A DNA stretch of 64,000 bases from Bacillota bacterium (GCA_017656145.1 JACDOI010000006.1:1-64000), one strand, 5' to 3'. Positions 7,522-16,472 are shown, numbered from the stretch's first letter. Made by a program: numbers and translations. The notes: generated by a model not told the origin, from the sequence alone.

Positions 7522-8175
7522 TCAGGGCTGGATCCCGCCCGGTGAGCGGGCTACGGCCGCTTCCCGCATCGCCGGCCATTGCTCGAGCGCAATTCTCACC
7601 CCTTCCGCAATGGTTTCGGCCATCCGCATGACCAGACTCAGTCGAGTGTTCTGCAAGACGAAATACTCCATAAAACCGCCCACGTTGACGATGCCGATGA
7701 TGTGAAGATCGCCGACGGGAGGAAGCTGCTTGTTGACGCCCGTCCCGGGCAGCAGGGCTCCCGGCTTGACGGAGATGTACCCGACGCTTTCGCTGCGGCC
7801 AAGACACGCGTCCACCGCGATGACCCCCTGCTCATCCGCATCCGGGTGCCGCTCGATGCGCCAGAGCACTTCGTGGAGGTTCGCCGCGTGAACCGGCTCA
7901 TCCAGCGTACCCAGCACCCGCACCCATGCAGGAGCCGACTGAGCGAGGCGGCTTCCGACCAGCGGTCCCAGCGCATCGCCGGTGGACCGGTCGGTGCCGA
8001 TACAAACCACCGTTACAGATCGACGGCCGCTACAGCGCTCGTGCATGTGCTCCAGGATGGACGCGGCCAGCGCTTGAACGGCCTGGCCGTCATCCACGTG
8101 GACCCGGTGAGAGCACTCGGATGCTCGCCACGCGCGCTCCAACGCCTGGGAAAGCTTTTGCCACACCCTGGCCAC
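7522..8175 (-). CDS. yyaC: Sporulation protein YyaC (DUF1256, Gpr-like fold)
   Basis: A ~217-residue protein of the YyaC family, related in fold to the germination protease Gpr and found in spore formers. Recognisable motifs are VVCIGTDRSTGDALGPLVG, GTLDEPVHAANL, VIAVDACLG and SVKPGALLPGTGVNK. In B. subtilis the homologue is forespore-expressed, next to spo0J. The frame stays open upstream to 8364, but that part has no family similarity and would span the Noc site; GTG 8175, 8178 or 8166 are possible starts. A forespore-type promoter candidate lies at 8221-8249. Confidence 0.88.
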   Translation of the reverse strand: MARVWQKLSQALERAWRASECSHRVHVDDGQAVQALAASILEHMHERCSGRRSVTVVCIGTDRSTGDALGPLVGSRLAQSAPAWVRVLGTLDEPVHAANLHEVLWRIERHPDADEQGVIAVDACLGRSESVGYISVKPGALLPGTGVNKQLPPVGDLHIIGIVNVGGFMEYFVLQNTRLSLVMRMAETIAEGVRIALEQWPAMREAAVARSPGGIQP

Positions 8176-8220
8176 CACCCCGCACCGGATCGCGCCCTGA
8201 GGGTTGGGCGCTGCACGAAC

Positions 8221-8249
8221 AGTATATGAACGCCCTGCGAGCGCTATAC
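8221..8249 (-). promoter_or_regulatory. Candidate forespore (sigma-F/G-type) promoter of yyaC
   Basis: On the minus strand GTATA (8249-8245) and CATATACT (8228-8221) are 16 bp apart and end about 45 bp before the yyaC start. They resemble the -35 and -10 elements of forespore sigma factors. No good sigma-A alternative is seen. Regulation is inferred from the match and from the known control of yyaC. Confidence 0.45.
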
Positions 8250-8278
8250 GGACGGCTCCGGCCGGCCTAGGCCTAGGA

Positions 8279-8294
8279 TATTTCCCGGGAAATA
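8279..8294. promoter_or_regulatory. Noc-binding site (NBS)
   Basis: TATTTCCCGGGAAATA is a perfect palindrome containing the complete B. subtilis Noc-binding consensus ATTTCCCGGGAAAT. It lies in the divergent intergenic region between yyaC and the TPR gene, 14 bp before the -35 element of the TPR promoter. Confidence 0.88.
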
Positions 8295-8307
8295 CGCACC
8301 GGTCACA

Positions 8308-8336
8308 TTGACAAGCGGGTCTGCGTGAAGTAATGT
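8308..8336 (+). promoter_or_regulatory. sigma-A promoter of the TPR gene
   Basis: TTGACA (8308-8313) and TAATGT (8331-8336) are separated by 17 bp. AGGAGG (8345-8350) precedes the ATG at 8358. Confidence 0.75.
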
Positions 8337-8357
8337 GGCTGGGAAGGAGGGGCGGAG

Positions 8358-8951
8358 ATGGCAATCACCGGTGACGGCGACCGTTTCCCCCAGACCGGCC
8401 AACCCTCAAGCGGCGGGACGCCGCCCCCGCCGGCCGACATCGCGCGGCAGCGGTTTCAAGCGGGGGAGCGGCTTCTTGAGCAGGGGCGGTTCGACGAAGC
8501 CCTTCGACAGTTCCAGGAAGCCGTGAACCTTGATCCTCGCTGGGCTGCGGCCCGGAACAAACTGGGTGTCGCGTACGCCCGGATGGGGCAGCGGGACGAA
8601 GCCCGGCGGCAATTCCTCGCCGCCATCGAGTGCGATCCGTCCTACGCTCCGGCCCACAGCAATCTCGGCAACGTTCTCCAAGAGGAAGGGCGGCTCGCAG
8701 AGGCCGAGGCGGCCTACAAGGAGGCCATTCGCCTCGATCCGGACTACGCGGTCGCCTACCACAACCTGGGCGTCGTCTACAAGCGCATGGGGCGCATCGG
8801 CGACGCCGTAGACAATCTAAAACGGGCGGCCCGGATGGAAAGAGCGCTGCTCAAGGGAAAGGCCGAAACGGAGAACCCTCGGGCTGCCCGGTACGCCGGC
8901 CTCGCCTGGATAGCCGCGATTGCCCTCATCGCGTACCTGCTCTTGCGTTGA
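8358..8951 (+). CDS. TPR-repeat protein with C-terminal membrane anchor
   Basis: A 197-residue protein. After a Pro/Gly-rich start it has four tetratricopeptide repeats between about 27 and 160 (for example FDEALRQFQEAVNLDP, LAEAEAAYKEAIRLDP, NLGVVYKRMGRIGDAVD). A single C-terminal hydrophobic helix (about 179-196, LAWIAAIALIAYLLL) suggests a tail-anchored protein with the repeats in the cytoplasm. It probably acts as a protein-interaction scaffold; the partner is unknown. It has its own promoter next to the Noc site. The downstream nth-like gene converges with it. Confidence 0.85.
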   Translation: MAITGDGDRFPQTGQPSSGGTPPPPADIARQRFQAGERLLEQGRFDEALRQFQEAVNLDPRWAAARNKLGVAYARMGQRDEARRQFLAAIECDPSYAPAHSNLGNVLQEEGRLAEAEAAYKEAIRLDPDYAVAYHNLGVVYKRMGRIGDAVDNLKRAARMERALLKGKAETENPRAARYAGLAWIAAIALIAYLLLR

Positions 8952-9016
8952 TCCCTTTTCTCTGCCTTCCTTGCGGAACGTAGAAGGATCCAGATTGCAG
9001 CTCGTAGAACGCAGAC

Positions 9017-9700
9017 CTAATTTCGGTCTAGATACTCCGGGTCCCGGGCGGCCCGGCACCCGTCTTGCAAAGGGCAGCGGCCGCACTGGGGACGGCGCTT
9101 GCGGCAACAGTCTTTCGCCAGCGCCACCAGGAGAGCGTGGTATTCGCCGAACAGCTCCGGGTCCGGGGGCAGGTTCCGATGGAACTCCGCCTGCCAATCG
9201 TCGTACCGGTCGGACGGCGGCCCGATGAGCCCGGTCCGGGAAAAGATTCGCCGCGTGTACGCGTCGATGACGAAGACAGGGTAACCTCCTGCGTAGAGCA
9301 AGATGGAGTCGGCGGTTTCCGGACCGACGCCCCGGACCCGTAACAGTTCCCGGCGAAGCGTCGCAGCCGGCGCGGCCAGCATGCGCGCCAGGTCTCCGCC
9401 GTAGCGGTCGTTCAGGAGGGTGCAGAACCGCTTGAGCGTGCAGGCCTTTGCCCGGAAATACCCGGCCGGCCGGATGGCTTCTTCGAGCTCGGCAACGGGA
9501 ACCACGAGCACCCGAGCCGGCTCGAGCAGGCCGGCTTCCTTCATCCGGCCGATGGCCTTCTCGACGTTGCGCCAGCTGGTGGCCTGCGTGAGGATGGCGC
9601 CCACCACGATTTCAAACGGAGTTTCCGCGGGCCACCAATGCTGCGGGCCGTAGCGGTCCAACAGGCGAGCGAACACTTCTTCGAGCGAGAACCGGGCCAT
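9017..9700 (-). CDS. Endonuclease III-related DNA glycosylase (HhH-GPD, 4Fe-4S)
   Basis: A 227-residue base-excision repair glycosylase. The helix-hairpin-helix RVRGVGPETADSILLYAGG lies at about 121-139, the catalytic aspartate is Asp146 (VIDAYTRR), and four cysteines C199-x6-C206-x2-C209-x5-C215 form the iron-sulfur loop. The lysine used for the lyase reaction in endonuclease III (GVGRKT) is replaced by glutamate at 128 (GVGPET). This matches the endonuclease III-related, MagIII-like group, so a monofunctional glycosylase on alkylated or damaged bases is more likely than true Nth. Start ATG 9700 is chosen for its family N-terminus; the upstream extension is unlike the family. Confidence 0.87.
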   Translation of the reverse strand: MARFSLEEVFARLLDRYGPQHWWPAETPFEIVVGAILTQATSWRNVEKAIGRMKEAGLLEPARVLVVPVAELEEAIRPAGYFRAKACTLKRFCTLLNDRYGGDLARMLAAPAATLRRELLRVRGVGPETADSILLYAGGYPVFVIDAYTRRIFSRTGLIGPPSDRYDDWQAEFHRNLPPDPELFGEYHALLVALAKDCCRKRRPQCGRCPLQDGCRAARDPEYLDRN

Positions 9701-9745
9701 CGAATACCCCCGGGCGTCCGAGCTCGTCAATCGGAGCTGTGCCAG

Positions 9746-9775
9746 CTGTGGTCGTGACAACTGTGGTCGTGACAA
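9746..9775 (+). repeat. Tandem duplication of a 15-bp unit upstream of ilvE
   Basis: CTGTGGTCGTGACAA occurs twice, exactly adjacent (9746-9760 and 9761-9775), and TGACAA recurs at 9790-9795. It lies in the divergent region between the nth-like gene and the aminotransferase. It could be a regulator-binding site or a replication slippage product. A short hairpin ACCCCG/CGGGGT (9815-9831) follows. Confidence 0.7.
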
Positions 9776-9872
9776 GGCGATTCTCATTATGACAAATCGG
9801 CTCCGAGGCTGCAAACCCCGCTGGCCGGGGTGCGACAGCGAAACAGACACGGCAGAGGAGGCGCCACGAGAG

Positions 9873-10787
9873 ATGGGACGATTTGCCTTCTTGCAAGGCC
9901 GGCTCGTGCCAATGGAGGAAGCCAAGATCAGCGTCATGACCCACGCCTTCATGTACGGCACGGCATGCTTCGAAGGCATCCGGGCGTACTGGAACGAGGG
10001 CGACGGGCAGATGTACGTCTTCCGCATGACCGAGCACTACCGGAGGTTGCTCAACAGCTGCAAGATTTTGCGCATCGATCCGGCCTACGGCCTGGAAGAC
10101 TTGAACCGCATCACCCTTGAGCTGTTGCGGAAGAACGGCGACCGCCAGGACATGTACTTGCGCCCCATATACTACAAATCGGGAGAGGACATCGGTCCCA
10201 GGCTCGCCGGCGTGGCGGACGATTTCCTCTTGTTCGCCATGCCCATGGGGGCCTATCTGGACTTGAGCAAGGGGCTCAAAGTTCGGGTCTCCTCCTGGAC
10301 CCATCTCAGCGACAATACCATCCCCATGCGGGCCAAAATCAACGGCGCCTACGTCAACGCCGCCCTGGCCAAAACTGAGGCGATGGACGACGGGTACGAT
10401 GAAGCCATTTTCCTTACCAAGGAAGGGAAGGTCTCCGAAGGCACCGCGGAAAACTTGTTCATTGTGCGCGACGGCCGCGTCATCACCACACCGGTGACGG
10501 CCGACATCCTCGAAGGGATCACCCGGGTAACCGTCATGGAGCTGGTTCGGGAGGAACTGGGGTTGCCGGTGGTCGAGCGAGAGATTGACCGGACCGAGCT
10601 CTACCTGGCCGATGAGGCGTTCTTCGTCGGCACGGGAGCCCAGGTGAGCCCCATCGCGGAAATCGACCGGCGTCTCATCGGCGACGGGAAGCCGGGACCG
10701 ATCACCCGCCAGCTTCAGGAGCTCTATTTCGACGTGGTCCGCGGCCGGGTGCCCAAATACCGTCATTGGTGCACGCCGGTGTATTGA
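9873..10787 (+). CDS. ilvE: Branched-chain amino acid aminotransferase
   Basis: A 304-residue fold-type IV PLP enzyme that transfers amino groups between 2-oxoglutarate/glutamate and branched-chain 2-oxo acids. Key features: MYGTACFEGIRAYW near 27-40, the PLP lysine Lys155 in RAKINGAYVN, EAIFLTKEGKVSEGTAENLF near 172-191, and the phosphate-binding TPVTADILEGITR. D-amino acid aminotransferase is a less likely alternative. ATG 9873 follows GAGGAGG by 11 bp; upstream in-frame codons are not family-like. A terminator follows directly. Confidence 0.92.
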   Translation: MGRFAFLQGRLVPMEEAKISVMTHAFMYGTACFEGIRAYWNEGDGQMYVFRMTEHYRRLLNSCKILRIDPAYGLEDLNRITLELLRKNGDRQDMYLRPIYYKSGEDIGPRLAGVADDFLLFAMPMGAYLDLSKGLKVRVSSWTHLSDNTIPMRAKINGAYVNAALAKTEAMDDGYDEAIFLTKEGKVSEGTAENLFIVRDGRVITTPVTADILEGITRVTVMELVREELGLPVVEREIDRTELYLADEAFFVGTGAQVSPIAEIDRRLIGDGKPGPITRQLQELYFDVVRGRVPKYRHWCTPVY

Positions 10788-10793
10788 GCGGCC

Positions 10794-10831
10794 CGGCGCC
10801 CGGCCAACCGGCGGGCGCCGTTTTCCATTTT
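10794..10831 (+). terminator. Rho-independent terminator after ilvE
   Basis: A 9-bp perfect stem CGGCGCCCG (10794-10802) / CGGGCGCCG (10812-10820) is followed by the T-rich tail TTTTCCATTTT. It lies between ilvE and the sucC promoter. Confidence 0.8.
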
Positions 10832-10852
10832 GGCCTCGATTTGATGTATAAT
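10824..10852 (+). promoter_or_regulatory. Promoter of sucCD
   Basis: TATAAT at 10847-10852 is a perfect -10 element 42 bp before the sucC start. The -35 (TCCATT, 10824-10829, 17 bp away) is weak, which suggests an activator or moderate strength. Confidence 0.6.
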
Positions 10853-10894
10853 GGCCGGCGGAACGCCGGCGGAAGGCTAGGGAGGTCTGGAGAC

Positions 10895-12028
10895 TTGAAG
10901 CTCATCGAAAGCCAGGCGAAAGCCATCTTCGCCGAGACTGGAATACCCGTTCCGCCCGGGCGCATCGCGCGCACGCCGGATGAAGCCCGGGCCATCGCGC
11001 AAGAGATCGGCGGGCGCGTCGCAGTCAAGGCTCAGGTGCCCATCGGCGGCCGGGGGAAGGCGGGCGGCATCAAGCTGGCCGCCGGGCCCGATGAAGCCTA
11101 CGAGGTGGCCCGGCAAATTCTCGGCATGGACGTGCGGGGCTATCCGGTTGAGCGGGTCCTGGTGGAACAGGCCGGCAGCATCGAGCAGGAGTATTACTTG
11201 AGCATCACCGTCGACAGGGACCGGCAAGCCCACGTCTTCATCCTCTCGTCCGCGGGCGGGATGGACATCGAGGAGATCGCGGCCCAACACCCGGAAAAGG
11301 TCGTCAAGCTGTGGCTGGACGCAGGACTAGGCCTTCGGGACTTCCACATCCGCGATCTCGCCGTTCGGGCTGGGGTGCCGGCCGAGCTCTTCCCCCAGCT
11401 GGCGGCCATCGCGCGGCGGATCTACGAGATCGCCCGCTCCCGTGATGCAAGCCTGGTGGAGATTAACCCGCTGGCCCGCTTGAGCGACGGCCGGCTCGTG
11501 GCGCTGGACGGCAAGATGGAAATCGATGACAACGCGCTGTTTCGCCAGAAGGCGCTGGCCGAGCTCAAGGAAGCGGAAGGCGACCACCCGCTGGAGGTCG
11601 AGGCGAGAAAGCGCGGGCTGCAATACGTCAAGCTTGACGGCTACGTCGGCGTCATCGGCAACGGCGCGGGGCTCGTCATGACGACGCTGGACATGATCCA
11701 GCGCAGCGGCGGAAAAGCCGCAAACTTCCTCGATATCGGCGGCGGGGCCCGGGCGGAGGTGGTGAGGAACGCCTTGGAGGTGGTCCTTTCGGATCCCGAC
11801 GTCAAGTCGGTCCTCATCAACGTCTTCGGCGGCATCACCCGCTGCGACGAAGTGGCGCGGGGACTGCTCGCGGTGATGGACTCCATGGACATCCGGGTGC
11901 CGGTGGTCGTGCGGCTGGCGGGTACCCGGGAGGAAGAGGGGCGAAAGCTCCTTGAAGGCACCGCACTGACTCCGGCCGCGACGTTTCAGGAAGCGGCCCA
12001 AAAGGCCGTAGCCGCGGCGCAACGGTAA
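10895..12028 (+). CDS. sucC: Succinyl-CoA synthetase (ADP-forming) beta subunit
   Basis: The 377-residue beta subunit provides the ATP-grasp nucleotide site of the TCA-cycle enzyme that makes ATP from succinyl-CoA. The N-terminal ATP-grasp domain ([21 protein letters not shown] near 42-62) is followed by the CoA-ligase domain ([42 protein letters not shown]). The TTG start at 10895 follows GGAGG by 9 bp. Upstream codons in the same frame do not resemble the family. It pairs with sucD 19 bp downstream. Confidence 0.95.
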   Translation: MKLIESQAKAIFAETGIPVPPGRIARTPDEARAIAQEIGGRVAVKAQVPIGGRGKAGGIKLAAGPDEAYEVARQILGMDVRGYPVERVLVEQAGSIEQEYYLSITVDRDRQAHVFILSSAGGMDIEEIAAQHPEKVVKLWLDAGLGLRDFHIRDLAVRAGVPAELFPQLAAIARRIYEIARSRDASLVEINPLARLSDGRLVALDGKMEIDDNALFRQKALAELKEAEGDHPLEVEARKRGLQYVKLDGYVGVIGNGAGLVMTTLDMIQRSGGKAANFLDIGGGARAEVVRNALEVVLSDPDVKSVLINVFGGITRCDEVARGLLAVMDSMDIRVPVVVRLAGTREEEGRKLLEGTALTPAATFQEAAQKAVAAAQR

Positions 12029-12047
12029 CGAGGAGGTAAGACCGTCC

Positions 12048-12917
12048 GTGAGCATTCTCGTCGATGGGAACACCCGTCTCATCGTGCAGGGCATCACCGG
12101 CCGCGAAGGCCAGTTTCACACAAGCCAGATGATGGCGTACGGAACCAACGTGGTGGCAGGCGTCACGCCTGGCAAGGGCGGGCAGGAGGTGCTGGGCGTG
12201 CCGGTGTTCGACACCGTCCGGGAGGCAGTGCGGGCCACCGATGCGAACACGTCCATCATCTTCGTACCGGCGCCCTTTGCCGCCGAAGCGGTGCTGGAAG
12301 CCGCCGAGGCCGGCGTCGATCTCATCGTCTGCATCACCGAGGGGATTCCCGTTCAAGACATGATTGAGACGGTTCAGTACGTTCGCCGTCAGGGGGTGCG
12401 GCTCATCGGGCCCAACTGCCCGGGTCTCATTTCCGCCGGGCAGGCTTTGGTGGGCATCTTGCCGGGGCGCATCTTCACGCCGGGCCCTGTGGGGCTCGTC
12501 TCCCGCAGCGGCACCTTGACGTATGAGGTGGTCAACGAGCTGTCGTCCCGCGGTATCGGGCAGTCGACGTGCGTCGGCATCGGCGGCGACCCGATCATCG
12601 GTACCCGCTTCGTCGACGTCCTCCGCATGTTTGAGGCCGATCCCGACACCGAAGTCGTTGTAATGATCGGTGAGATCGGCGGCTCCGACGAGGAGGAGGC
12701 GGCTGAGTACATCAAGGAGATGCGGACGCCGGTCGTCAGCTTCATCTCAGGCCGTACCGCTCCTCCCGGCAAGCGGATGGGCCACGCGGGCGCCATCATC
12801 TCCGGCGGGCGGGGAACCGCCCAATCGAAGGTCGAGGCGCTGGAGGCGGCTGGCGTTCCTGTGGCGGCCACCATCACCGAAATCGCGGACAAAGTGGCCG
12901 AGGCACTCGGACGCTAG
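12048..12917 (+). CDS. sucD: Succinyl-CoA synthetase alpha subunit
   Basis: The 289-residue alpha subunit binds CoA and carries the phosphorylated histidine. The CoA-binding fold starts [14 protein letters not shown] (16-29). The active-site motif GHAGAI contains His246. PNCPGLI (122-128) and SRSGTLTYE (152-160) are also conserved. GTG start with GAGGAGG upstream; it forms a two-gene operon with sucC. Confidence 0.96.
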   Translation: MSILVDGNTRLIVQGITGREGQFHTSQMMAYGTNVVAGVTPGKGGQEVLGVPVFDTVREAVRATDANTSIIFVPAPFAAEAVLEAAEAGVDLIVCITEGIPVQDMIETVQYVRRQGVRLIGPNCPGLISAGQALVGILPGRIFTPGPVGLVSRSGTLTYEVVNELSSRGIGQSTCVGIGGDPIIGTRFVDVLRMFEADPDTEVVVMIGEIGGSDEEEAAEYIKEMRTPVVSFISGRTAPPGKRMGHAGAIISGGRGTAQSKVEALEAAGVPVAATITEIADKVAEALGR

Positions 12918-12959
12918 CGGCCCCGACGAGAAACAAATCCCAGCGGGAGGACAGCGCCA

Positions 12960-14486
12960 GTGAGACGCGAAGCAAACCGGCGGACCGGACAGTGGATTTG
13001 CGCCATCTTGTTGATGACCGCCGCATTGTCGGCGGGGGTGCTTCCAGCGCAAGCCGCGACGGTGGTCGTGGCCAACCCGGGCGAGCCCCCGACGTTGGAC
13101 CCGAACATAACGTTTAACGGCTATTCGTTCGTTATAACCAATCAAGTCGCCGAGACCCTTGTTTCCAAGGACGACGAAGGGTTTCAACCGCGCCTGGCGA
13201 CCCATTGGGAAGCTGTGGACGATCGCACGTGGCGCTTCACGTTGCGTCAAGGCGTCCAGTTCCACGACGGAACGCCGTTTGACGCCCAGGCGGTCAAGTT
13301 TACCCTGGAGCGGATTCTCGATCCCGCGACGCAAGCCAGAGGTCGCTTCGTCGTCAGCATGATCGAAGAGGTCCGCGTGATCGACTCCCATACGGTGGAA
13401 ATTGTCACCAGCTACCCGTTTGCCCCGCTGCTGGCCCACCTGGCCCATCCGGTGACGGCCATCGTCAGCCCTGCGGCGGTGGAACGGTACGGGGACGATT
13501 TCGGCCGCCATCCGGTGGGAACCGGGCCGTTTGTGTTCGAAAGCTGGCAGTCCGGCGATCAGGTGGTGTTGCGGCGCAATCCCGACTATTGGGGCGGCGC
13601 CCCGGAGATCGACACGTTGATAATTCGGACTATCCCCGAGCCGACCACGCAAATCGTGGAGCTGCGGTCCGGGGCGGTGGACATTATCTTCAACGTGCCG
13701 GCCGATCAAATTGCGGATCTGGCAGGCCAGCCGGGGATTGCGGTGCACAAGGCGCTTGGGTGGGGATCGACGTTCCTGGGCTTCAACGTCACCCGCGGGC
13801 CGCTGGCCGACGCCCGGGTGCGCCGGGCTATTGCGTATGCCCTGGACCGGGAGGCCATGGCCACCCAGCTCATGCAAGGGATGGCCGTCCCCGCGGCGGG
13901 CATGGTGCCCGAGACGGTGTGGGGCGCGGTCGAGTTGGAACCGTACGAATACGACCTTGAGAAGGCCCGGCAGCTTTTGGCCGAGGCCGGCTACCCGGGC
14001 GGTTTCCGCACGTCTTTGGTGGCCTTCGAATCCGCGGAGCTTCGCCTGATGGCGGAAGCCATCCAGTTTCAGCTCGAGCAGGTGGGCATCCAGGTGGACG
14101 TGCAGGTCACAGACTATGGCGCCTACGTGGGGCTGGTCAGCCAGGAAGACCGGGAAGGCATGTACTTAACCACATGGGGAACCGTCACCCTGGACGCGGA
14201 TTACACCCTTTACGCCCTGCTGCACTCGTCGCAAATACCGGACAACAACATTTCGTTTTACCGCAATCCGCGGGTTGACCAGCTGCTGGACGAGGCCCGG
14301 CAGCAGCCGGACCCCGCGGCTCGGATGGCGGCCTATCGCGAGGTGGCTGAGATCGTGCATGAGGAGTTGCCGATCCTCACCTTGTATTATCCGTTGTTCA
14401 GCTACGCCAAGCGGGACCGGATCGAAGGTGAGGTCATCAACTTCTCCTGGATCAACCTCAATCTGACGGGTGCGAGGGTCAAGTAG
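12960..14486 (+). CDS. Peptide/nickel-type ABC transporter substrate-binding protein (family 5)
   Basis: A 508-residue extracytoplasmic binding protein. A signal peptide of about 32 residues (Arg-rich start, hydrophobic core, LPAQAA cleavage region) has no lipobox cysteine, so it is probably released or held by another route. The SBP family 5 signature spans AETLVSKDDEGFQPRLATHW and LRQGVQFHDGTPFDAQAVKFTLER (~75-120), followed by VGTGPFVFESW. GsiB/DppA-type proteins bind peptides, glutathione, sugars or nickel; the ligand cannot be read from sequence. Permease genes follow. Confidence 0.9.
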   Translation: MRREANRRTGQWICAILLMTAALSAGVLPAQAATVVVANPGEPPTLDPNITFNGYSFVITNQVAETLVSKDDEGFQPRLATHWEAVDDRTWRFTLRQGVQFHDGTPFDAQAVKFTLERILDPATQARGRFVVSMIEEVRVIDSHTVEIVTSYPFAPLLAHLAHPVTAIVSPAAVERYGDDFGRHPVGTGPFVFESWQSGDQVVLRRNPDYWGGAPEIDTLIIRTIPEPTTQIVELRSGAVDIIFNVPADQIADLAGQPGIAVHKALGWGSTFLGFNVTRGPLADARVRRAIAYALDREAMATQLMQGMAVPAAGMVPETVWGAVELEPYEYDLEKARQLLAEAGYPGGFRTSLVAFESAELRLMAEAIQFQLEQVGIQVDVQVTDYGAYVGLVSQEDREGMYLTTWGTVTLDADYTLYALLHSSQIPDNNISFYRNPRVDQLLDEARQQPDPAARMAAYREVAEIVHEELPILTLYYPLFSYAKRDRIEGEVINFSWINLNLTGARVK

Positions 14487-14495
14487 GTAGAAACG

Positions 14496-15425
14496 GTGGC
14501 GCGATACTTGCTGCACCGGCTCCTGGGCACGCTGGCCGTGCTCTGGGGAATGACCGTCCTTGTGTTTCTCATGATCCATGCTACCCCAGGAGACCCAGCC
14601 CGGGCTCTCCTGGGGGATATGGGCCGGGGGGCGACCGAGGAGGACGTGGCCTTGATCAGGGCCCAGCTGGGCCTCGACCGCCCCCTCCTGGCGCAGTACC
14701 AAGACTTTCTCGCCAAACTGCTCCGGGGGGACCTCGGCAAATCGTGGCGGTCCAACCGTCCTGTGGCCGAGGAAATTCGCGAGCGGTTCCCCTACACGGT
14801 CCAGCTGGCCGGGACGTCGCTCGTAATCGCCGTCCTCTTCGGAATACCTGCCGGCGTCGTCGCGGCGGCGCGGCCGTACTCGAGAATCGACTACGCCTTA
14901 ACAGTCGCGTCCCTTGTGGGTGTGTCCGTGCCCGTGTTCTGGCTGGGCTTGTTGCTCATGATGTTGTTCTCTCTCGTCCTGGGGTGGTTTCCGGCCTCGG
15001 GCAGTGGCTCCTGGAAACACCTGGTGATGCCCGCTGTGACCATCGGCGCCGCGTCGACGGCGTTCATCGCTCGCATGACCCGCGCGGCGGTGCGGGAGGC
15101 GCTGGCCGAAGACTACGTGCGCACCGCCCGGGCGAAAGGACTGGCCGAGGTGTGGGTAGTGGGCAAGCACGCCCTGCGGAACGCGGCCATGCCGATTCTG
15201 ACCACCGTCGGCCTGGAGTTGGGGAGCCTGATGGGCGGCGCGGTGCTGACCGAGACGGTGTTTGCTTGGCCCGGTCTTGGCCGTTTGACTGTCCAGGCCA
15301 TTTTGGCCCGGGACATCCAGTTGCTGCAAGGATGCGTCTTATTTACGGCGGCCGTTTTTTCCGGCGTCAACTTGCTGGTGGACATCGGTTACACCTGGTT
15401 GAACCCGAAGGTGCGCTTCGGATGA
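14496..15425 (+). CDS. ABC transporter permease, DppB/GsiC type
   Basis: A 309-residue inner membrane permease with about six transmembrane helices. It starts ARYLLHRLLGTLAVLWGMTVLVF and has PGDPARALLG and the EAA coupling loop (EALAEDYVRTARAKGL near 205-220). GTG start 9 bp after the binding-protein gene; the end overlaps the next permease (GGATGA). Confidence 0.93.
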   Translation: MARYLLHRLLGTLAVLWGMTVLVFLMIHATPGDPARALLGDMGRGATEEDVALIRAQLGLDRPLLAQYQDFLAKLLRGDLGKSWRSNRPVAEEIRERFPYTVQLAGTSLVIAVLFGIPAGVVAAARPYSRIDYALTVASLVGVSVPVFWLGLLLMMLFSLVLGWFPASGSGSWKHLVMPAVTIGAASTAFIARMTRAAVREALAEDYVRTARAKGLAEVWVVGKHALRNAAMPILTTVGLELGSLMGGAVLTETVFAWPGLGRLTVQAILARDIQLLQGCVLFTAAVFSGVNLLVDIGYTWLNPKVRFG

Positions 15426-16285
15426 CCACAACTCGGCCCGGGGCCCCGGCAACGGCGTGGCGCCGGTTTTCCCGCCACCGGCTGGCTGTGGCCGGCGCAA
15501 TTCTTTTGGTCGCCCTGGCGGCCGTTTCCGTGGCCGCACCGTGGCTTGCTCCTTACGAGCCGGACGCCCAGAACTGGCGCGAGCGGCTTCAGGCGCCCAG
15601 CCTCCGGCATCCGTTCGGAACCGACCACGTCGGCCGGGACGTCCTAAGCCGCGTCCTTTTCGGCGGCCGGCTGTCGCTGGCATCAGGCCTCTTGCCGGTC
15701 CTGCTCGGCGGCGCCGCGGGAACGCTCCTCGGCCTTGTGGCTGGGTTCTCCAAACCGTGGATGGACAGCCTGATCATGCGCATCATGGATGTGCTCCTGG
15801 CGCTGCCGTCCCTGTTTCTGGCCCTGGCGGTGGTCGGCACCCTGGGCCCCGGTTGGTTCAACGCGGTGCTGGCGGTGGCCGTCGTTTCGGTGCCGGGCTA
15901 CGCTCGGATTGTCCGAGCCCGGGTTCTGGCGCTGAAGAATGAGCCGTTCGTGGAGGCGGCCCGGGCCTCGGGTGCCAAGAGTAGCCGGATCCTGATGCGC
16001 CATGTGCTGCCCAACGCCCTCTCGCCCATCCTGGTGCAAGCGACCCTGAGCTTTGGCTCAGCCCTGTTGTCCATGGCCGGGCTCAGCTTTTTGGGCCTGG
16101 GCGTACAACCGCCGGCCGCCGACTGGGGAAACATGTTGGCCGCCAGCCGCCGGTTCCTGCCGCGCGCCTACTGGTTGGGGCTGTTTCCAGGGATGTGCAT
16201 CATGCTGGCGGTGCTGGCGATCAATCTCATCGGGGACGGGCTGCGGGACGCCCTCGACCCGCGCTCTGAGGACAGGCGAGCCTAG
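15422..16285 (+). CDS. ABC transporter permease, DppC/GsiD type
   Basis: A 287-residue second permease. The N-terminal segment WRRFSRHRLAVAGAILL is a typical DppC start, followed by HPFGTDHVGRDVLSRVLFGGR (~66-86) and the EAA loop VEAARASGAKSSRILMRHVLPN. Start ATG overlaps the stop of the previous gene by 4 bp. No ATPase gene (DppD/DppF) follows. The transporter must borrow ATPases encoded elsewhere, or be incomplete. Confidence 0.93.
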   Translation: MTTTRPGAPATAWRRFSRHRLAVAGAILLVALAAVSVAAPWLAPYEPDAQNWRERLQAPSLRHPFGTDHVGRDVLSRVLFGGRLSLASGLLPVLLGGAAGTLLGLVAGFSKPWMDSLIMRIMDVLLALPSLFLALAVVGTLGPGWFNAVLAVAVVSVPGYARIVRARVLALKNEPFVEAARASGAKSSRILMRHVLPNALSPILVQATLSFGSALLSMAGLSFLGLGVQPPAADWGNMLAASRRFLPRAYWLGLFPGMCIMLAVLAINLIGDGLRDALDPRSEDRRA

Positions 16286-16472
16286 CCGCAAACCGGCGCG
16301 CCGCCGTTCCGGCTCAACAGATGCGGCCGGCTCAGATGCGGCGGCGGCGCCAAACGACCAGTAGCGTGCGGCCCCGGGCCCGAAGGACCGGGTTCAAGAC
16401 GACCTGCAACACGCGCCACAGCACAACCATCGCCCCCAGCCCGGGCCGGCCGGGCACCCCGGCCGGCAACTG

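Noticed and set aside
8093..8102. Partial parS-like core TCCACGTGGA inside yyaC
   Set aside because: The flanking bases do not match parS (TGTT/AACA missing), so it is probably coding sequence by chance.
9701..9872. T-box leader before ilvE
   Set aside because: No T-box sequence or antiterminator pairing is visible; only a short 6-bp hairpin and the tandem repeat.
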